Part shown: positions 45,687-54,268 of the stretch, piece by piece
Layout: each line of letters opens with the position of its first letter
Position numbering within the stretch: the first letter of the stretch is position 1
DNA from: Candidatus Bipolaricaulota bacterium
GTDB lineage: Bacteria > Bipolaricaulota > Bipolaricaulia > UBA7950 > UBA9294
Direction of reading: 5' to 3'
Length of the DNA: 55,465 nucleotides
NCBI GenBank assembly: GCA_027007005.1
Contig: JALTFO010000128.1
Coordinates: forward strand, 1-55,465
Notes under the pieces: generated by a model
The model's database searches: none
Told to the model about the DNA's origin: nothing
What the model saw: the letters and a program-made list of their open reading frames with translations, nothing else
Translations under genes and position numbers: made by a program

Positions 45687-46979
45687 TTACCAGGAAATGT
45701 CCACTCCGAGTTTCCAACTTGAGAGGCCATGTGAAGCAACGGTTACCGTGCTTCGTAGTGAGAGGTTTGGCATTACGTTTACTTGAGCTCGGAATTCCGT
45801 CTTTCTCCACTCAAAAGAGGTTGTAGTACTGTGATTAAAGAAGGTTGCAGCAACAAAACTGAATCCAGGGCCTTGCATGCCCTGCGACGCCGAAATGGCC
45901 AATAGCTCCCAGGACTCGAGCTCCATGCCAGCGTGCCCACAGACTCCTGCGTAGTTCTTCTTAGCTATCCAGAATGAATCTGCTAAGTCAAGCCCAGGTG
46001 ATTCGTAGAGGCTGTGTGTTGCTGTATCAAGGACGGACAGAGATCTTATACCGAAAGTATCAGCTATCATGTACATGTCTAGCCCATATACAGAAACCCC
46101 AGTCACAACAAATCCTCCTGGTTGGGTCAAGAGATCTGCCATAAAATGAAGTCCGTAGCCCGGCGTTCCAATTCCAGCGATCTCTGGAGCAAGAGTCACG
46201 GATTGACTTGTTAGGTCAATCACAGTGGTCATTGTCAGATTGAGGGGTAGCCCAGCCAGCGACTGTATATCAAGTACAAAGCTCTGAGAGGTAAATCCAG
46301 CTGTCTGAATTACTGTTGTGGCTGTGAGGCTCGCGTACCCGCACAGGCACCCCTCAATAGTGAATTCTTCTTTTGTGAAGGTAATGCAGTCATCCAAGAA
46401 TGGGCGAACTTTGTAATAGCGTTCTTGCAGTGATGGGGTGATCCTGCTTCCCTCAGTGCATGCGATGCTAGATGTTTGTGGACGAAATAGAAGGCCATCA
46501 TCGTCTGCACCAAAATACGTAGTGCTGCGAATAGTTACGTATGGATAAGACACACCGGCCTCTAGAATAGCTCCTCGCAGTACCGTGCCCGTGTACAGTG
46601 GCCCTAGGAACGCCATTGAGTAGTTGAAGAAAGTGGGGCCCAAGGTGATTGATGCAATCCCACTTGCGTAGCGAAATGCCCATGGATCAGCGTCGAATAG
46701 CAGATTAACCTCGGTGGAGAAGAACGACACGTTGATTCCGATGCTAAAACTTTGCCATAGCCAGTTTGTTACCGTGAAATCAGATCGCGATGATGCAGAA
46801 AGCACCCCAAGAGAAAGGGTTGTGTCAAGTCGAGAATGGAAAGCTGAGATTGGGATAGTCTGAAGTGGAGCAAGTGTTAGATCTGAGCTGAACATCCCCG
46901 TGAACGGACCTGCGGCCAGAGATGCTGTGGCCCCCAGCAACATGAATGCGAAAACTATGACAATGATGCGGTAAGTCAC
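45687..46979 (-). CDS. Predicted outer-membrane beta-barrel protein, unknown family
   Basis: 430 residues starting at GTG 46979 with GGAAGGGAG upstream. A signal peptide (MTYRIIVIVFAFMLLGATASLAA) is followed by strongly amphipathic beta-rich sequence with alternating Ser/Thr and aromatic residues and no helical domain. The chain ends LGVDISW; a final aromatic residue is the usual C-terminal signal of outer-membrane barrels. Five or more cysteines in the middle (around 173-212) could form disulfides. No specific family is recognised. Transport or surface structure is an inference. Confidence 0.6.
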   Translation of the reverse strand: MTYRIIVIVFAFMLLGATASLAAGPFTGMFSSDLTLAPLQTIPISAFHSRLDTTLSLGVLSASSRSDFTVTNWLWQSFSIGINVSFFSTEVNLLFDADPWAFRYASGIASITLGPTFFNYSMAFLGPLYTGTVLRGAILEAGVSYPYVTIRSTTYFGADDDGLLFRPQTSSIACTEGSRITPSLQERYYKVRPFLDDCITFTKEEFTIEGCLCGYASLTATTVIQTAGFTSQSFVLDIQSLAGLPLNLTMTTVIDLTSQSVTLAPEIAGIGTPGYGLHFMADLLTQPGGFVVTGVSVYGLDMYMIADTFGIRSLSVLDTATHSLYESPGLDLADSFWIAKKNYAGVCGHAGMELESWELLAISASQGMQGPGFSFVAATFFNHSTTTSFEWRKTEFRAQVNVMPNLSLRSTVTVASHGLSSWKLGVDISW

Positions 46980-47156
46980 GTTTGCTCCCTTCCTTTCCGG
47001 CGGCTAAAGGTCTGTAACATATGCCCCTTGAAGACTCCTGTTTGTAGTATCTTGACCGTACCCTCGCGCGCTGACTTCCTCTATCCTTCTCGACCGGACT
47101 GCAGGGGAAATCGGGCACCATTGATAGTGACGATTGATGCTAATCTCTTGGTAGGG

Positions 47157-47185
47157 TTTACTCACGCGAGCAGGTGTGGTAGACT
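47157..47185 (+). promoter_or_regulatory. Leaderless promoter of trmY
   Basis: TTTACT (47157-47162), 17-bp spacer, TAGACT (47180-47185), 8 nt to the ATG at 47194. There is no ribosome-binding site. The remainder of the divergent gap 46980-47156 shows nothing clear. Confidence 0.58.
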
Positions 47186-47193
47186 GAGAGATC

Positions 47194-48000
47194 ATGAGAC
47201 GATTCGTATTACTTGCTCATAAAGCACCGGTGATGCCAGATTTTACGCTGAACGACCTGCCCGGGAGTGCGGGGAGAATCGACGTCCTGTGCCGGGCAAT
47301 AGGCGCTGCGTTCTTCCTCTCCCATGACCTGAGGCGGGATGTTGAAGTGGCGCTCCTCCTGCAAGATCAGGTTCAGATCAGGCTTGTGGGAGACAGGCTG
47401 AAGCGGCTTAACCCGGATGAGCGTTCTACCGCAGCGCTCATCAAGCATGCCTTGGAAAAACTCGACGACGAAGAGGTGCAGACTACCCCCGGGATCTTCG
47501 TCTCACGCCGTACCTTGCCCGAGGTGCTCGACCGCCTTTACCAGCTCGGAGCGCACCCGATTGTCCTCCACGAAGACGGTTCACCGATAGAAGCAGCATC
47601 AATCCCGGACAACCCGGCATTCTTCCTATCGGATCATGAGGACTTCTCAACCTCGGATGAGGAGGCACTTGCCGATCTTCCCCGTATATCGCTTGGCGAA
47701 ACACCGCTGCACACAAGCCAGTGCATCACTATTATTCATTATCTCCTTGATCGTCAACAAGAGGATGAGGGGGATCTTGTCCTCTGCCACAAGGTGTGGG
47801 GAGAGCCGAAGGCACAGTTGATCAAAGGGCTGCTGGCCGACTTCAACATTCCCGTGAACATGGTTACCCAAGTTCCGCCGTCTATCTTGCCGATTACTGT
47901 CGATGGGCTAAGTGAGGTGCGCCTCATGGTGCGGCCACGTGACCTGCAGCGCGCCCGCGAGATCATATCAGACTACTTCGAACAACCGATCGAGGAATGA
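47194..48000 (+). CDS. trmY: TrmY-like tRNA pseudouridine N1-methyltransferase fused to a DUF2007 domain
   Basis: 268 residues. Residues 1-195 match archaeal TrmY (DUF358, SPOUT fold): RRFVLLAHKA, DLPGSAGRIDVLCRAIGAAFFLSHDLRRDV, LNPDERSTAALIKHAL, FFLSDHEDF, and the knot with SLGETPLHTSQCITIIHYLLDR. In archaea TrmY methylates N1 of pseudouridine-54 in the T-loop with S-adenosylmethionine. Residues 196-268 (LVLCHKVWGEPKAQLIKGLLADFNIPV ... EVRLMVRPRDLQRAREII) match DUF2007, a small GlnB-like putative signalling domain. The fusion lies in one uninterrupted frame. The RNA target in this organism and the role of the added domain are unknown. Confidence 0.82.
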   Translation: MRRFVLLAHKAPVMPDFTLNDLPGSAGRIDVLCRAIGAAFFLSHDLRRDVEVALLLQDQVQIRLVGDRLKRLNPDERSTAALIKHALEKLDDEEVQTTPGIFVSRRTLPEVLDRLYQLGAHPIVLHEDGSPIEAASIPDNPAFFLSDHEDFSTSDEEALADLPRISLGETPLHTSQCITIIHYLLDRQQEDEGDLVLCHKVWGEPKAQLIKGLLADFNIPVNMVTQVPPSILPITVDGLSEVRLMVRPRDLQRAREIISDYFEQPIEE

Positions 48001-48057
48001 GCAGCAGCACCTCATCACCTATTCCACGATGCGGTTGGTTTAAGACAGCAAACTAGT

Positions 48058-48684
48058 TCATCCGCTGCAGCTGTTGCATCCGCCGATTGTAACGTTCCTC
48101 GTAAGCGAGTTCGATTTACCGCTGTCGTCGATCACGGTGAGCCGCACGGTGTAGGTACCGGCCAAGTCGTAGATGTGATCAGCCGTCTCTCCAGTTCCGC
48201 TCGTTCCGTCGCCGAACGACCATTGCCAATCGACTATGTAGCCGTCTTCATCATACGACTCGCTGGCATCGAACGTTGTCACGGTCTGTCGCTGTGGGAT
48301 GTACGGGCTCACTGTGAACTGTGGGTGGGGAGCGTGATTGAGCACCTGTACGTTGTGCGTGATCTTACCTACCGCTCCACTCGAGTCGCTTACAGTGAGT
48401 GTCACGCTGTAGTTTCCCTTATCGATGAATGTGTGATCGACTGACGCTCCGGTGTCGGTGCTTCCATCGCCGAAGTCCCACGCGTAGGAGACGATGGCCC
48501 CGTTCGGGCTAGTCGAAGCGCTCCCGTTGAATTGCACCGCAAGCGGCGGAAAACCAAATTGTGGATTCGCTGTAAACTGTGCATGCGGGCTGCTGAACAG
48601 GAAGCATCCGCCCAGTGTCAATACTGAGGCTATCAGAGCCAGCACAATGATGATACGCACGATAAGTGGTTTGTTTATTGTCAT
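48058..48684 (-). CDS. Lipoprotein with two PKD domains
   Basis: 208 residues. Signal peptide with a lipobox (LTLGGC, Cys27 lipidated) and two PKD beta-sandwich domains, about 35-115 (GAIVSYAWDFGDGST ... GNYSVTLTVSD) and 118-200 (GYIVDWQWSFGDGTS ... GTYTVRLTVIDDSG). A short CNSC tail follows. PKD domains mediate protein or polysaccharide contacts outside the cell. Its ATG overlaps the stop of the Lon-like protease gene by 4 nt (ATGA), so the two are co-translated, an unexpected pairing of a cytosolic protease with a surface lipoprotein. Confidence 0.85.
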   Translation of the reverse strand: MTINKPLIVRIIIVLALIASVLTLGGCFLFSSPHAQFTANPQFGFPPLAVQFNGSASTSPNGAIVSYAWDFGDGSTDTGASVDHTFIDKGNYSVTLTVSDSSGAVGKITHNVQVLNHAPHPQFTVSPYIPQRQTVTTFDASESYDEDGYIVDWQWSFGDGTSGTGETADHIYDLAGTYTVRLTVIDDSGKSNSLTRNVTIGGCNSCSG

Positions 48685-51170
48685 TTATTCCTCGTTTCGT
48701 TCGTCTTGTTGTTCTTCGTGTCTTTTGCTTTGTGCTTGGGGGCGTCTTCCGTGCCTTTATCGTCTTTATCTGACTCAGATTCTTCCTTTAGCGCGTCACG
48801 GATCTCGTCTAACCGCGCGGTAATCCGCCCGAACACGGTATCCTTGGGAAAGGATCCATCTTCCTGTTTCTGCCCTGCGGGCACACCAGTGAGGAACTCG
48901 ATTCCTTCTTCAACACTTCCCACCGGGTAGATGTGGAACTTTCCAGCGTTGACAGCGTCCACAACCTCCTCCGAGAGCATGAGGTTGTCCAGGTTGTGCT
49001 GTGGAATGAGCACTCCCTGCTCTCCAGTTATACCCTTGGCTTGGCAGACCTTGAAGAAGCCCTCGATCTTCTCGTTCACGCCGCCGATCGGTTGTATCTC
49101 TCCCTTTTGGTTCACTGATCCGGTGATGGCGATCCCTTGCTTGATCGGAAGGTTCGACAGGCTCGAAAGAAGCGCGTAGAGTTCAGTGCTGGAGGCGCTG
49201 TCCCCATCGATCATCGAGTAGCTCTGTTCGAAGGCGACGCTAGCCGACAGGCTGAGCGGTCTCTTGTCAGCGAACCGCTCGCCGAGGAATCCTTTTAGAA
49301 TCATGATCCCCTTTGTATGAGTGTGTCCACCAAGCTCAGCCTCGCGCTCGATGTCGACGATTCCGCCCTTTCCCGTATGCACCGTCGCGGTGATCCGAGA
49401 AGGCTTTCCAAACATGTAGTCTCCTAGCTGAAGGACGGCGAGGCCATTGACCTGCCCGACCTTCTCGCCCTCGGTGTCCACGAAGATCTGGCCGCGGGCG
49501 ATCATCTCCTGAATTTTCTCCTCGATGAGGTTCAACCGGTTATCCTTCTTGTGCAGTGCCATGCGGACGTGCTCGGAAGTGACATGCGTCGATCCCTCTT
49601 GACGTGCCCAGTACGACGCTTCCTTGATGATTGAGATCAAATTCCCGAATCGACAGGATAGTTTCTTTTGATCCCCAGCGAGTTCGGAGGAGTACTCCAC
49701 AACCTTCGCTACACCGCTGGCGTCGAACGGGAGCGTCGCCGGCTCCTCCTCGCAACGGGCGCGCAGGAAGCGTGCGATCTCCTGCTCGTGCTCTGGCGTG
49801 CGATCCATCTCCGTATCGAAATCGCTCTTCACCGAGAAGAGCTTGGGAAAATCTTCGTCATAATAGTGCAAGAGCTGATAGATCTGCGGATTGCCAATAA
49901 TGACGATCTTCATGCGAAACGGAACTGGCTCTGGCTTTAAGCCCTCGCTTGTAGCATAGCCGAGCATCTGCAACGGGTCCTCGATCCTGATCTCCCGGCG
50001 CTTGATCGCGATCTTGAGCGCCTCCCAGGAGAGGCCAACGCGGAATAGGTTATTGGCGTTCAGAACCAGGTAGCCTCCATTCGCTCGATGAAGCGACCCC
50101 GGCTTGATCATGCTGAAGTCAGTGATCGCCACGCCCATCTGAACACGGCGCTCGATGGACCCAAAGAGGTTGGTGTACGTAGCATTCTGTTCCACGATCA
50201 CCGGTGCCCCTTCGGTCTTAGAATTGTCGACAAGCACGTTCACGTAGTAGCGCTTGAACGGATCTGTCTGCGGCATGGGGAACGGGAGCTGTGCCTGAGG
50301 GGTTGAATCCTTTCCCCCGTCTTTGAATTGGCCGAGGTGCTCGACAATGTCATGTTTGGCGTTTTCTAGGAATCCCACGACACGTTCCAGCGCTCCGTAG
50401 CGTTCTTTGAGTTGATTGAAACGTGGCTCGATGGTGAACAGGACCGCCTCTTTCGCTAGCTTCTTAATCTCCTCCTCGCGCTCCTCCTCGATACGGGCCA
50501 TCTCCTGCAGGTTCTCCTGGATGATCGTCTGCACCTTGCTCTGCTTCTCGCGTATCTCTGCGCGCTCCTCTTCGGAGAGGGCGGCATATTCCTCCTGGCT
50601 CAGCGGCTCACCCTTCTCCTGCAAGGGAAGTGTGTTGATCCCGATTGGAGTGCGTTGGATGGCGAATCCAAGCTCGCGTGCCTTCTCCTCCATGGCATCA
50701 GACAGGGCAGAGCGTTTCTCGGTGAAACGTTCGTTGATTTTCTTGCTGCGCGCTTTGAACTCATCCGACTCGAAGACCTTCGGGATCTCTATCTTGAGTC
50801 GCGTGATGACGTGTTGCATGTCATCTCGTAGCTGTACTCCCATCCCTGCGGTCAGTTCGAGGTAGTGTGGGCTGTACGGGTTCTCGAAGTTGTGCACGTA
50901 GCACAGATCGGGCGGCGTTGGTTCGTCCTTGCTGGCGTGGCTGAGAAAGTACTCCACGGCAGACATCTTCCCCGTTCCGCTTCCTCCAGCTACGTAGATG
51001 TTATACCGATTCTTGCGATCCTTTATCCCCAGGCCGAGCCTCAGAGCCTCGATGGCTCGGTCTTGACCGATGATTCGATCGAGCGGCTCCACCTCAGCCG
51101 TGGTCTCAAAGCCAAAAGTCTTGGGATCACACGTGCGACGTAGTTGATCTGCGTTCAATTCTTTGACCAT
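48681..51170 (-). CDS. Lon-like ATP-dependent protease (AAA_32 family)
   Basis: 829 residues. AAA+ P-loop AGGSGTGKMS (GGSGTGK at 62-68), a long coiled-coil insertion (about 125-260), a second ATPase part, and a C-terminal S16 Lon protease domain with catalytic Ser658 (DGDSAS) and Lys701 (GGVNEKIEGF). The N-terminal Lon substrate-binding domain is missing, as expected for this LonB/C-like group. A charged Lys/Asp/Glu-rich tail of about 50 residues ends the protein. It presumably degrades or remodels cytosolic proteins; targets unknown. GGAGGG precedes the ATG, unlike the divergent pld gene. Confidence 0.9.
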   Translation of the reverse strand: MVKELNADQLRRTCDPKTFGFETTAEVEPLDRIIGQDRAIEALRLGLGIKDRKNRYNIYVAGGSGTGKMSAVEYFLSHASKDEPTPPDLCYVHNFENPYSPHYLELTAGMGVQLRDDMQHVITRLKIEIPKVFESDEFKARSKKINERFTEKRSALSDAMEEKARELGFAIQRTPIGINTLPLQEKGEPLSQEEYAALSEEERAEIREKQSKVQTIIQENLQEMARIEEEREEEIKKLAKEAVLFTIEPRFNQLKERYGALERVVGFLENAKHDIVEHLGQFKDGGKDSTPQAQLPFPMPQTDPFKRYYVNVLVDNSKTEGAPVIVEQNATYTNLFGSIERRVQMGVAITDFSMIKPGSLHRANGGYLVLNANNLFRVGLSWEALKIAIKRREIRIEDPLQMLGYATSEGLKPEPVPFRMKIVIIGNPQIYQLLHYYDEDFPKLFSVKSDFDTEMDRTPEHEQEIARFLRARCEEEPATLPFDASGVAKVVEYSSELAGDQKKLSCRFGNLISIIKEASYWARQEGSTHVTSEHVRMALHKKDNRLNLIEEKIQEMIARGQIFVDTEGEKVGQVNGLAVLQLGDYMFGKPSRITATVHTGKGGIVDIEREAELGGHTHTKGIMILKGFLGERFADKRPLSLSASVAFEQSYSMIDGDSASSTELYALLSSLSNLPIKQGIAITGSVNQKGEIQPIGGVNEKIEGFFKVCQAKGITGEQGVLIPQHNLDNLMLSEEVVDAVNAGKFHIYPVGSVEEGIEFLTGVPAGQKQEDGSFPKDTVFGRITARLDEIRDALKEESESDKDDKGTEDAPKHKAKDTKNNKTNETRNK

Positions 51171-51220
51171 TTAATGTCCCTCCGGCTAGAATTCTAGCGC
51201 AGATGATTATGATAATACAA
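51163..51220. promoter_or_regulatory. Divergent promoter pair sharing a 14-bp palindrome (lon-like / pld)
   Basis: GCTAGAATTCTAGC (51185-51198) is a perfect palindrome in the 32-bp gap. On the plus strand TTGACC (51163-51168), 18 bp, TAGAAT (51187-51192), then 10 nt to the pld ATG. On the minus strand TTGTAT (51220-51215), 18 bp, TAGAAT (51196-51191), then about 20 nt to the lon-like ATG. The two -10 boxes overlap within the palindrome, and each -35 lies in the opposite gene's coding start. Confidence 0.6.
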
Positions 51221-52297
51221 CGTGAAAGACGAATATGGATGGTGGTTATTGCCTTTGCCCTTTGTGCGATCGCTTCAATTACTCTGCATGCACAGACAAC
51301 GATTCTGCCGCTGATCGGTACGATCGGAAGCTGCACCTATTGTGAACGCGTGCAGGACGCCGTCGGTTCGGCGGAGGTGTCGCTTGATATCCTTCTCTCC
51401 GATGCAGAGCTTGATGAAAAGAGTCTGTGGGACGCGATCATTGCGGCGTCGGATCGTGGCGTCAGTGTGCGTGTGCTACTGGATGAGAGCGACTGGGCGC
51501 AATCGATCACGGACAAGAACCGACCGACGATCGACTACTTGAAGGCACATGGAATCGCTGCCCGATTCGACGATCCGGCGGTGACCACGCACGCAAAACT
51601 TGTCGTCATCGATCGCCGCATTGTCGTCCTCGGTTCCACGAATTGGAACGACCACTCGTTCTACGACCAGGAGCAGGCGGACGTGTCGATCGATGATATT
51701 ACGGTCGGGCAGGTCTTTGCCTCCTATTTTGATCGCCTGTGGAAGGGAACATTGTTCCCTGGTGCTGTTAGGCTTGCTACGGATGATATCTTGGCAGATG
51801 AGCGGCTGATCGTGCCACTTCCAGAGACTGTGGGAACTGAGAATTACCCCGCGGTCCTTCTCAAGCTTTTCGCTCAGGCTCGTAAATCGATTCATGTTGT
51901 GATGTACCGCGTCTCCTACTACCAGCAGTATCAAGATAGCACCACAAACGACATCTTGGGTGCACTTATTGCTGCGTCCGCTCGCGGCTTGGAAGTGCGC
52001 CTGTACATGGATGACTGCGCGTTCTACAAATCCGAAGCGCAAGCGAACCTGCAGGCAGCGCGCTACTTATCAGATCATGGCGTAGAGGTGCGCATGGACG
52101 ATCCCAAGATCACCACGCATGCCAAGCTGGTGATCATCGATCAGCGGACGGTAATCCTTGGATCGACCAACTGGAACTACTACTCGCTAGCAAAGAACAA
52201 CGAGACCGACATTGCGTTCATTGATTTACCCGATGTGGCTGCGCCCTATGAGGCATTCTTTGAGCGTCTCTGGAAAGGTGGGCGTTCTCCAGGATGA
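51203..52297 (+). CDS. Secreted phospholipase D family protein
   Basis: 364 residues. An N-terminal signal sequence (RRIWMVVIAFALCAIASITLHA) suggests export. Two HKD motifs form one composite active site: H130-K132-D137 and H306-K308-D313, each followed by LGSTNW. The halves are repeated, as in PLD/Nuc-type phosphodiesterases that act on phospholipids or nucleic acids. Cleavage of extracellular or periplasmic DNA or lipids is possible; substrate unknown. Leaderless start at 51203, or ATG 51209 two codons later. Confidence 0.88.
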   Translation: MIMIIQRERRIWMVVIAFALCAIASITLHAQTTILPLIGTIGSCTYCERVQDAVGSAEVSLDILLSDAELDEKSLWDAIIAASDRGVSVRVLLDESDWAQSITDKNRPTIDYLKAHGIAARFDDPAVTTHAKLVVIDRRIVVLGSTNWNDHSFYDQEQADVSIDDITVGQVFASYFDRLWKGTLFPGAVRLATDDILADERLIVPLPETVGTENYPAVLLKLFAQARKSIHVVMYRVSYYQQYQDSTTNDILGALIAASARGLEVRLYMDDCAFYKSEAQANLQAARYLSDHGVEVRMDDPKITTHAKLVIIDQRTVILGSTNWNYYSLAKNNETDIAFIDLPDVAAPYEAFFERLWKGGRSPG

Positions 52298-52475
52298 TAA
52301 GCCCTGTTTACTGCGAGAGTGGAACCCTGTTGTTAACTGTTGTTGCACGTCAGAACTAATCATGACGTTTAAAAGCTATTGCCTCTACTGTTTGTGAGGT
52401 TTGTGTTATTCGTGGTGTATTGTTTGGCTGCTCCGGCAGACTGACGGTTCAGCATGAGCGGTTCTTATGAAACGA

Positions 52476-52826
52476 CTACGGGCTCTTGTCGTTGTCACCC
52501 TTGAGTGTGTACCCACATTCCGTGCACTTCCACGTGATATCTCCAGTGAGCATGTTGACTTTTACCGGCAGCATGGTTCCGCCACACTTTGGACAACGAA
52601 AAACAGATAGGTCGGCAGGGACGGGCTTATTCTCCGGCCCCGTGGCTATCAGGTTGACCGGATTTGGCATAGAGAGGTCTATCCCGCCTGCTGCGTTTTC
52701 CAGGCCGACCTTTCCGGTGACGTTGATCGTTATCCCTGTTCTGCTAACATGAATTAAAGCGACCAGAATCCCGATAAGGAGGAAGATCACAACGATTGTC
52801 GCTGTGACTGTCGCAATCTGTTTCAT
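52476..52826 (-). CDS. Membrane-anchored zinc-ribbon protein
   Basis: 116 residues. One N-terminal membrane helix (residues 6-27), a linker of about 45 residues, then a zinc ribbon with C78, C81, C101, C104 (CPKCGGTMLPV ... WKCTECGYTL). No family is recognised. Its start overlaps the NfeD stop (ATGA, 4 nt), so it is probably produced together with NfeD and may be its partner. The 178-nt convergent gap downstream (52298-52475) shows no clear terminator. Confidence 0.7.
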   Translation of the reverse strand: MKQIATVTATIVVIFLLIGILVALIHVSRTGITINVTGKVGLENAAGGIDLSMPNPVNLIATGPENKPVPADLSVFRCPKCGGTMLPVKVNMLTGDITWKCTECGYTLKGDNDKSP

Positions 52827-54154
52827 CCCTTCTCCCTTCCTGTGGTGTGGGAAACTTTGCTTGACGAGCTGGCCTGTCGCGCGCGACGCACGAGTAGCGT
52901 GCGCCCCTCCATCCCTACCACTGTAACATTTTCGCCCGGAGAGATCCTCCCTTCAAGTGAGCGTGCCTTCCAGTATTCCCCGTTTACGAATAGTGTCCCC
53001 TCCGGGTTGATGCTTGTCTTTGCCACTCCCCTCAATCCGATGAGAGAGCTCGTACCGATAGCAGGTGGTTTGCGCTGGATGAGGAGCGCCTTGGAGATGA
53101 CGAACACAAACAGGGCGGTCATCGTACCCACAACGAGGATGATCGTCTCCCAGGAGAGGCCAATCGCCCGGTTGTGAATGTTAAACAAGGTGAATGATCC
53201 GATCAGGAGTGAGACAACTCCTCCTAGTATAAGCATCCCATGCGCAGGGGTGAATGCTTCCAACACCATCAATCCGCTGCCGAAAAGTATCAGGATCACC
53301 CCAACGATGTTCACCGGAAGCACCTGCAGCCCGAGGGACGCCAGGACCAAGCTGATCACGCCTACGACCAATCCCAACCCGATTCCCGGGTGGAAGAATT
53401 CGTAGATCAATCCGACCAGGCCAAGGATAAACAGGATATAGACGATATTTGGATCGGCAAGGTGCTCCAGAAGGCGCTCCCGCACCGTCGGGCGGATCTC
53501 TTTAATTGGGACACCGGCTGTGTGTAGCACTCTCCCGTCGGGAAGGACATAACCATCGAGACGTTGCAGCAGATCCGAGAAGTCATCGGCGATGAGATCG
53601 ATCACTCCTTGGTCGAGTGCCTCATTGGCGGTGAGTGAGCTCGACTCGCGCACCGCCTTCTCGGCCCACTCCACGTTCCTTCCGCGTTCCTGGGCGACCG
53701 ACTTGGCGAACGCGACCGCATCGTTAGTGATCTTCTCCGTCATCGTCTTGTCAGTACTCTCGCCACCGGAGATGAGGTTCACTGGGTGTGCTGCCCCGAT
53801 GTTCGTCCCCGGTGCCATCGCTGCTACGTCTGCCGCCAGCGTGAGCAGGACCCCCGCTGATGCGGCACGTGCGCCGGCCGGGCCGACGAAAACGACGATC
53901 GGAACGGTCGATGCCAGTTCCGCCATCACAATATCGCGCATCGACTCCTCCAGCCCCCCAGGGGTGTTAAGCTCAATCACGAATAGCGATCCGCCTTGGG
54001 CCTCGGCTTGGGAGATGGCGCTTACGATGAAATCCTTGCTCGCCGGGTTGATCGATCCGTCGAGGGTGACGTGAAATACCTCGCTGCTTCCAAACGCAAC
54101 GAGTGAAGGGATCACCAGTAGAGCAACTGCAGCAACGATCAACCAGCATTTCAT
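52823..54154 (-). CDS. NfeD-family membrane serine protease (ClpP class)
   Basis: 443 residues. Signal/anchor helix, an S49-like ClpP-fold domain with FVIELNTPGGL, catalytic Ser99 in RAASAG and candidate Lys141 (TEKITNDAVAFAKS), then four membrane segments (about 240-350) and a C-terminal OB-fold NfeD domain (GLRGVAKTSINPEGTLFVNGEYWKA). This is the full-length form. In archaea the 1510-N type cleaves stomatin; a stomatin gene normally lies beside it, but here a zinc-ribbon protein does. No ribosome-binding site; a promoter ends 9 nt before the ATG. Confidence 0.92.
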   Translation of the reverse strand: MKCWLIVAAVALLVIPSLVAFGSSEVFHVTLDGSINPASKDFIVSAISQAEAQGGSLFVIELNTPGGLEESMRDIVMAELASTVPIVVFVGPAGARAASAGVLLTLAADVAAMAPGTNIGAAHPVNLISGGESTDKTMTEKITNDAVAFAKSVAQERGRNVEWAEKAVRESSSLTANEALDQGVIDLIADDFSDLLQRLDGYVLPDGRVLHTAGVPIKEIRPTVRERLLEHLADPNIVYILFILGLVGLIYEFFHPGIGLGLVVGVISLVLASLGLQVLPVNIVGVILILFGSGLMVLEAFTPAHGMLILGGVVSLLIGSFTLFNIHNRAIGLSWETIILVVGTMTALFVFVISKALLIQRKPPAIGTSSLIGLRGVAKTSINPEGTLFVNGEYWKARSLEGRISPGENVTVVGMEGRTLLVRRARQASSSSKVSHTTGREKG

Positions 54155-54163
54155 GGCGTGATG

Positions 54164-54193
54164 ACAGTACTACATTTGCGGTACGAGGTGCAA
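54164..54193 (-). promoter_or_regulatory. Leaderless promoter of the nfeD operon
   Basis: Minus strand TTGCAC (54193-54188), 18-bp spacer, TACTGT (54169-54164), 9 nt to the ATG at 54154. Confidence 0.58.
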
Positions 54194-54268
54194 ACCGCGG
54201 CGCATGATGATCCCTTGTGTTATCATCAACAAAATACCAAACGAGAAATTCGGGAAGAGGGATAGACG

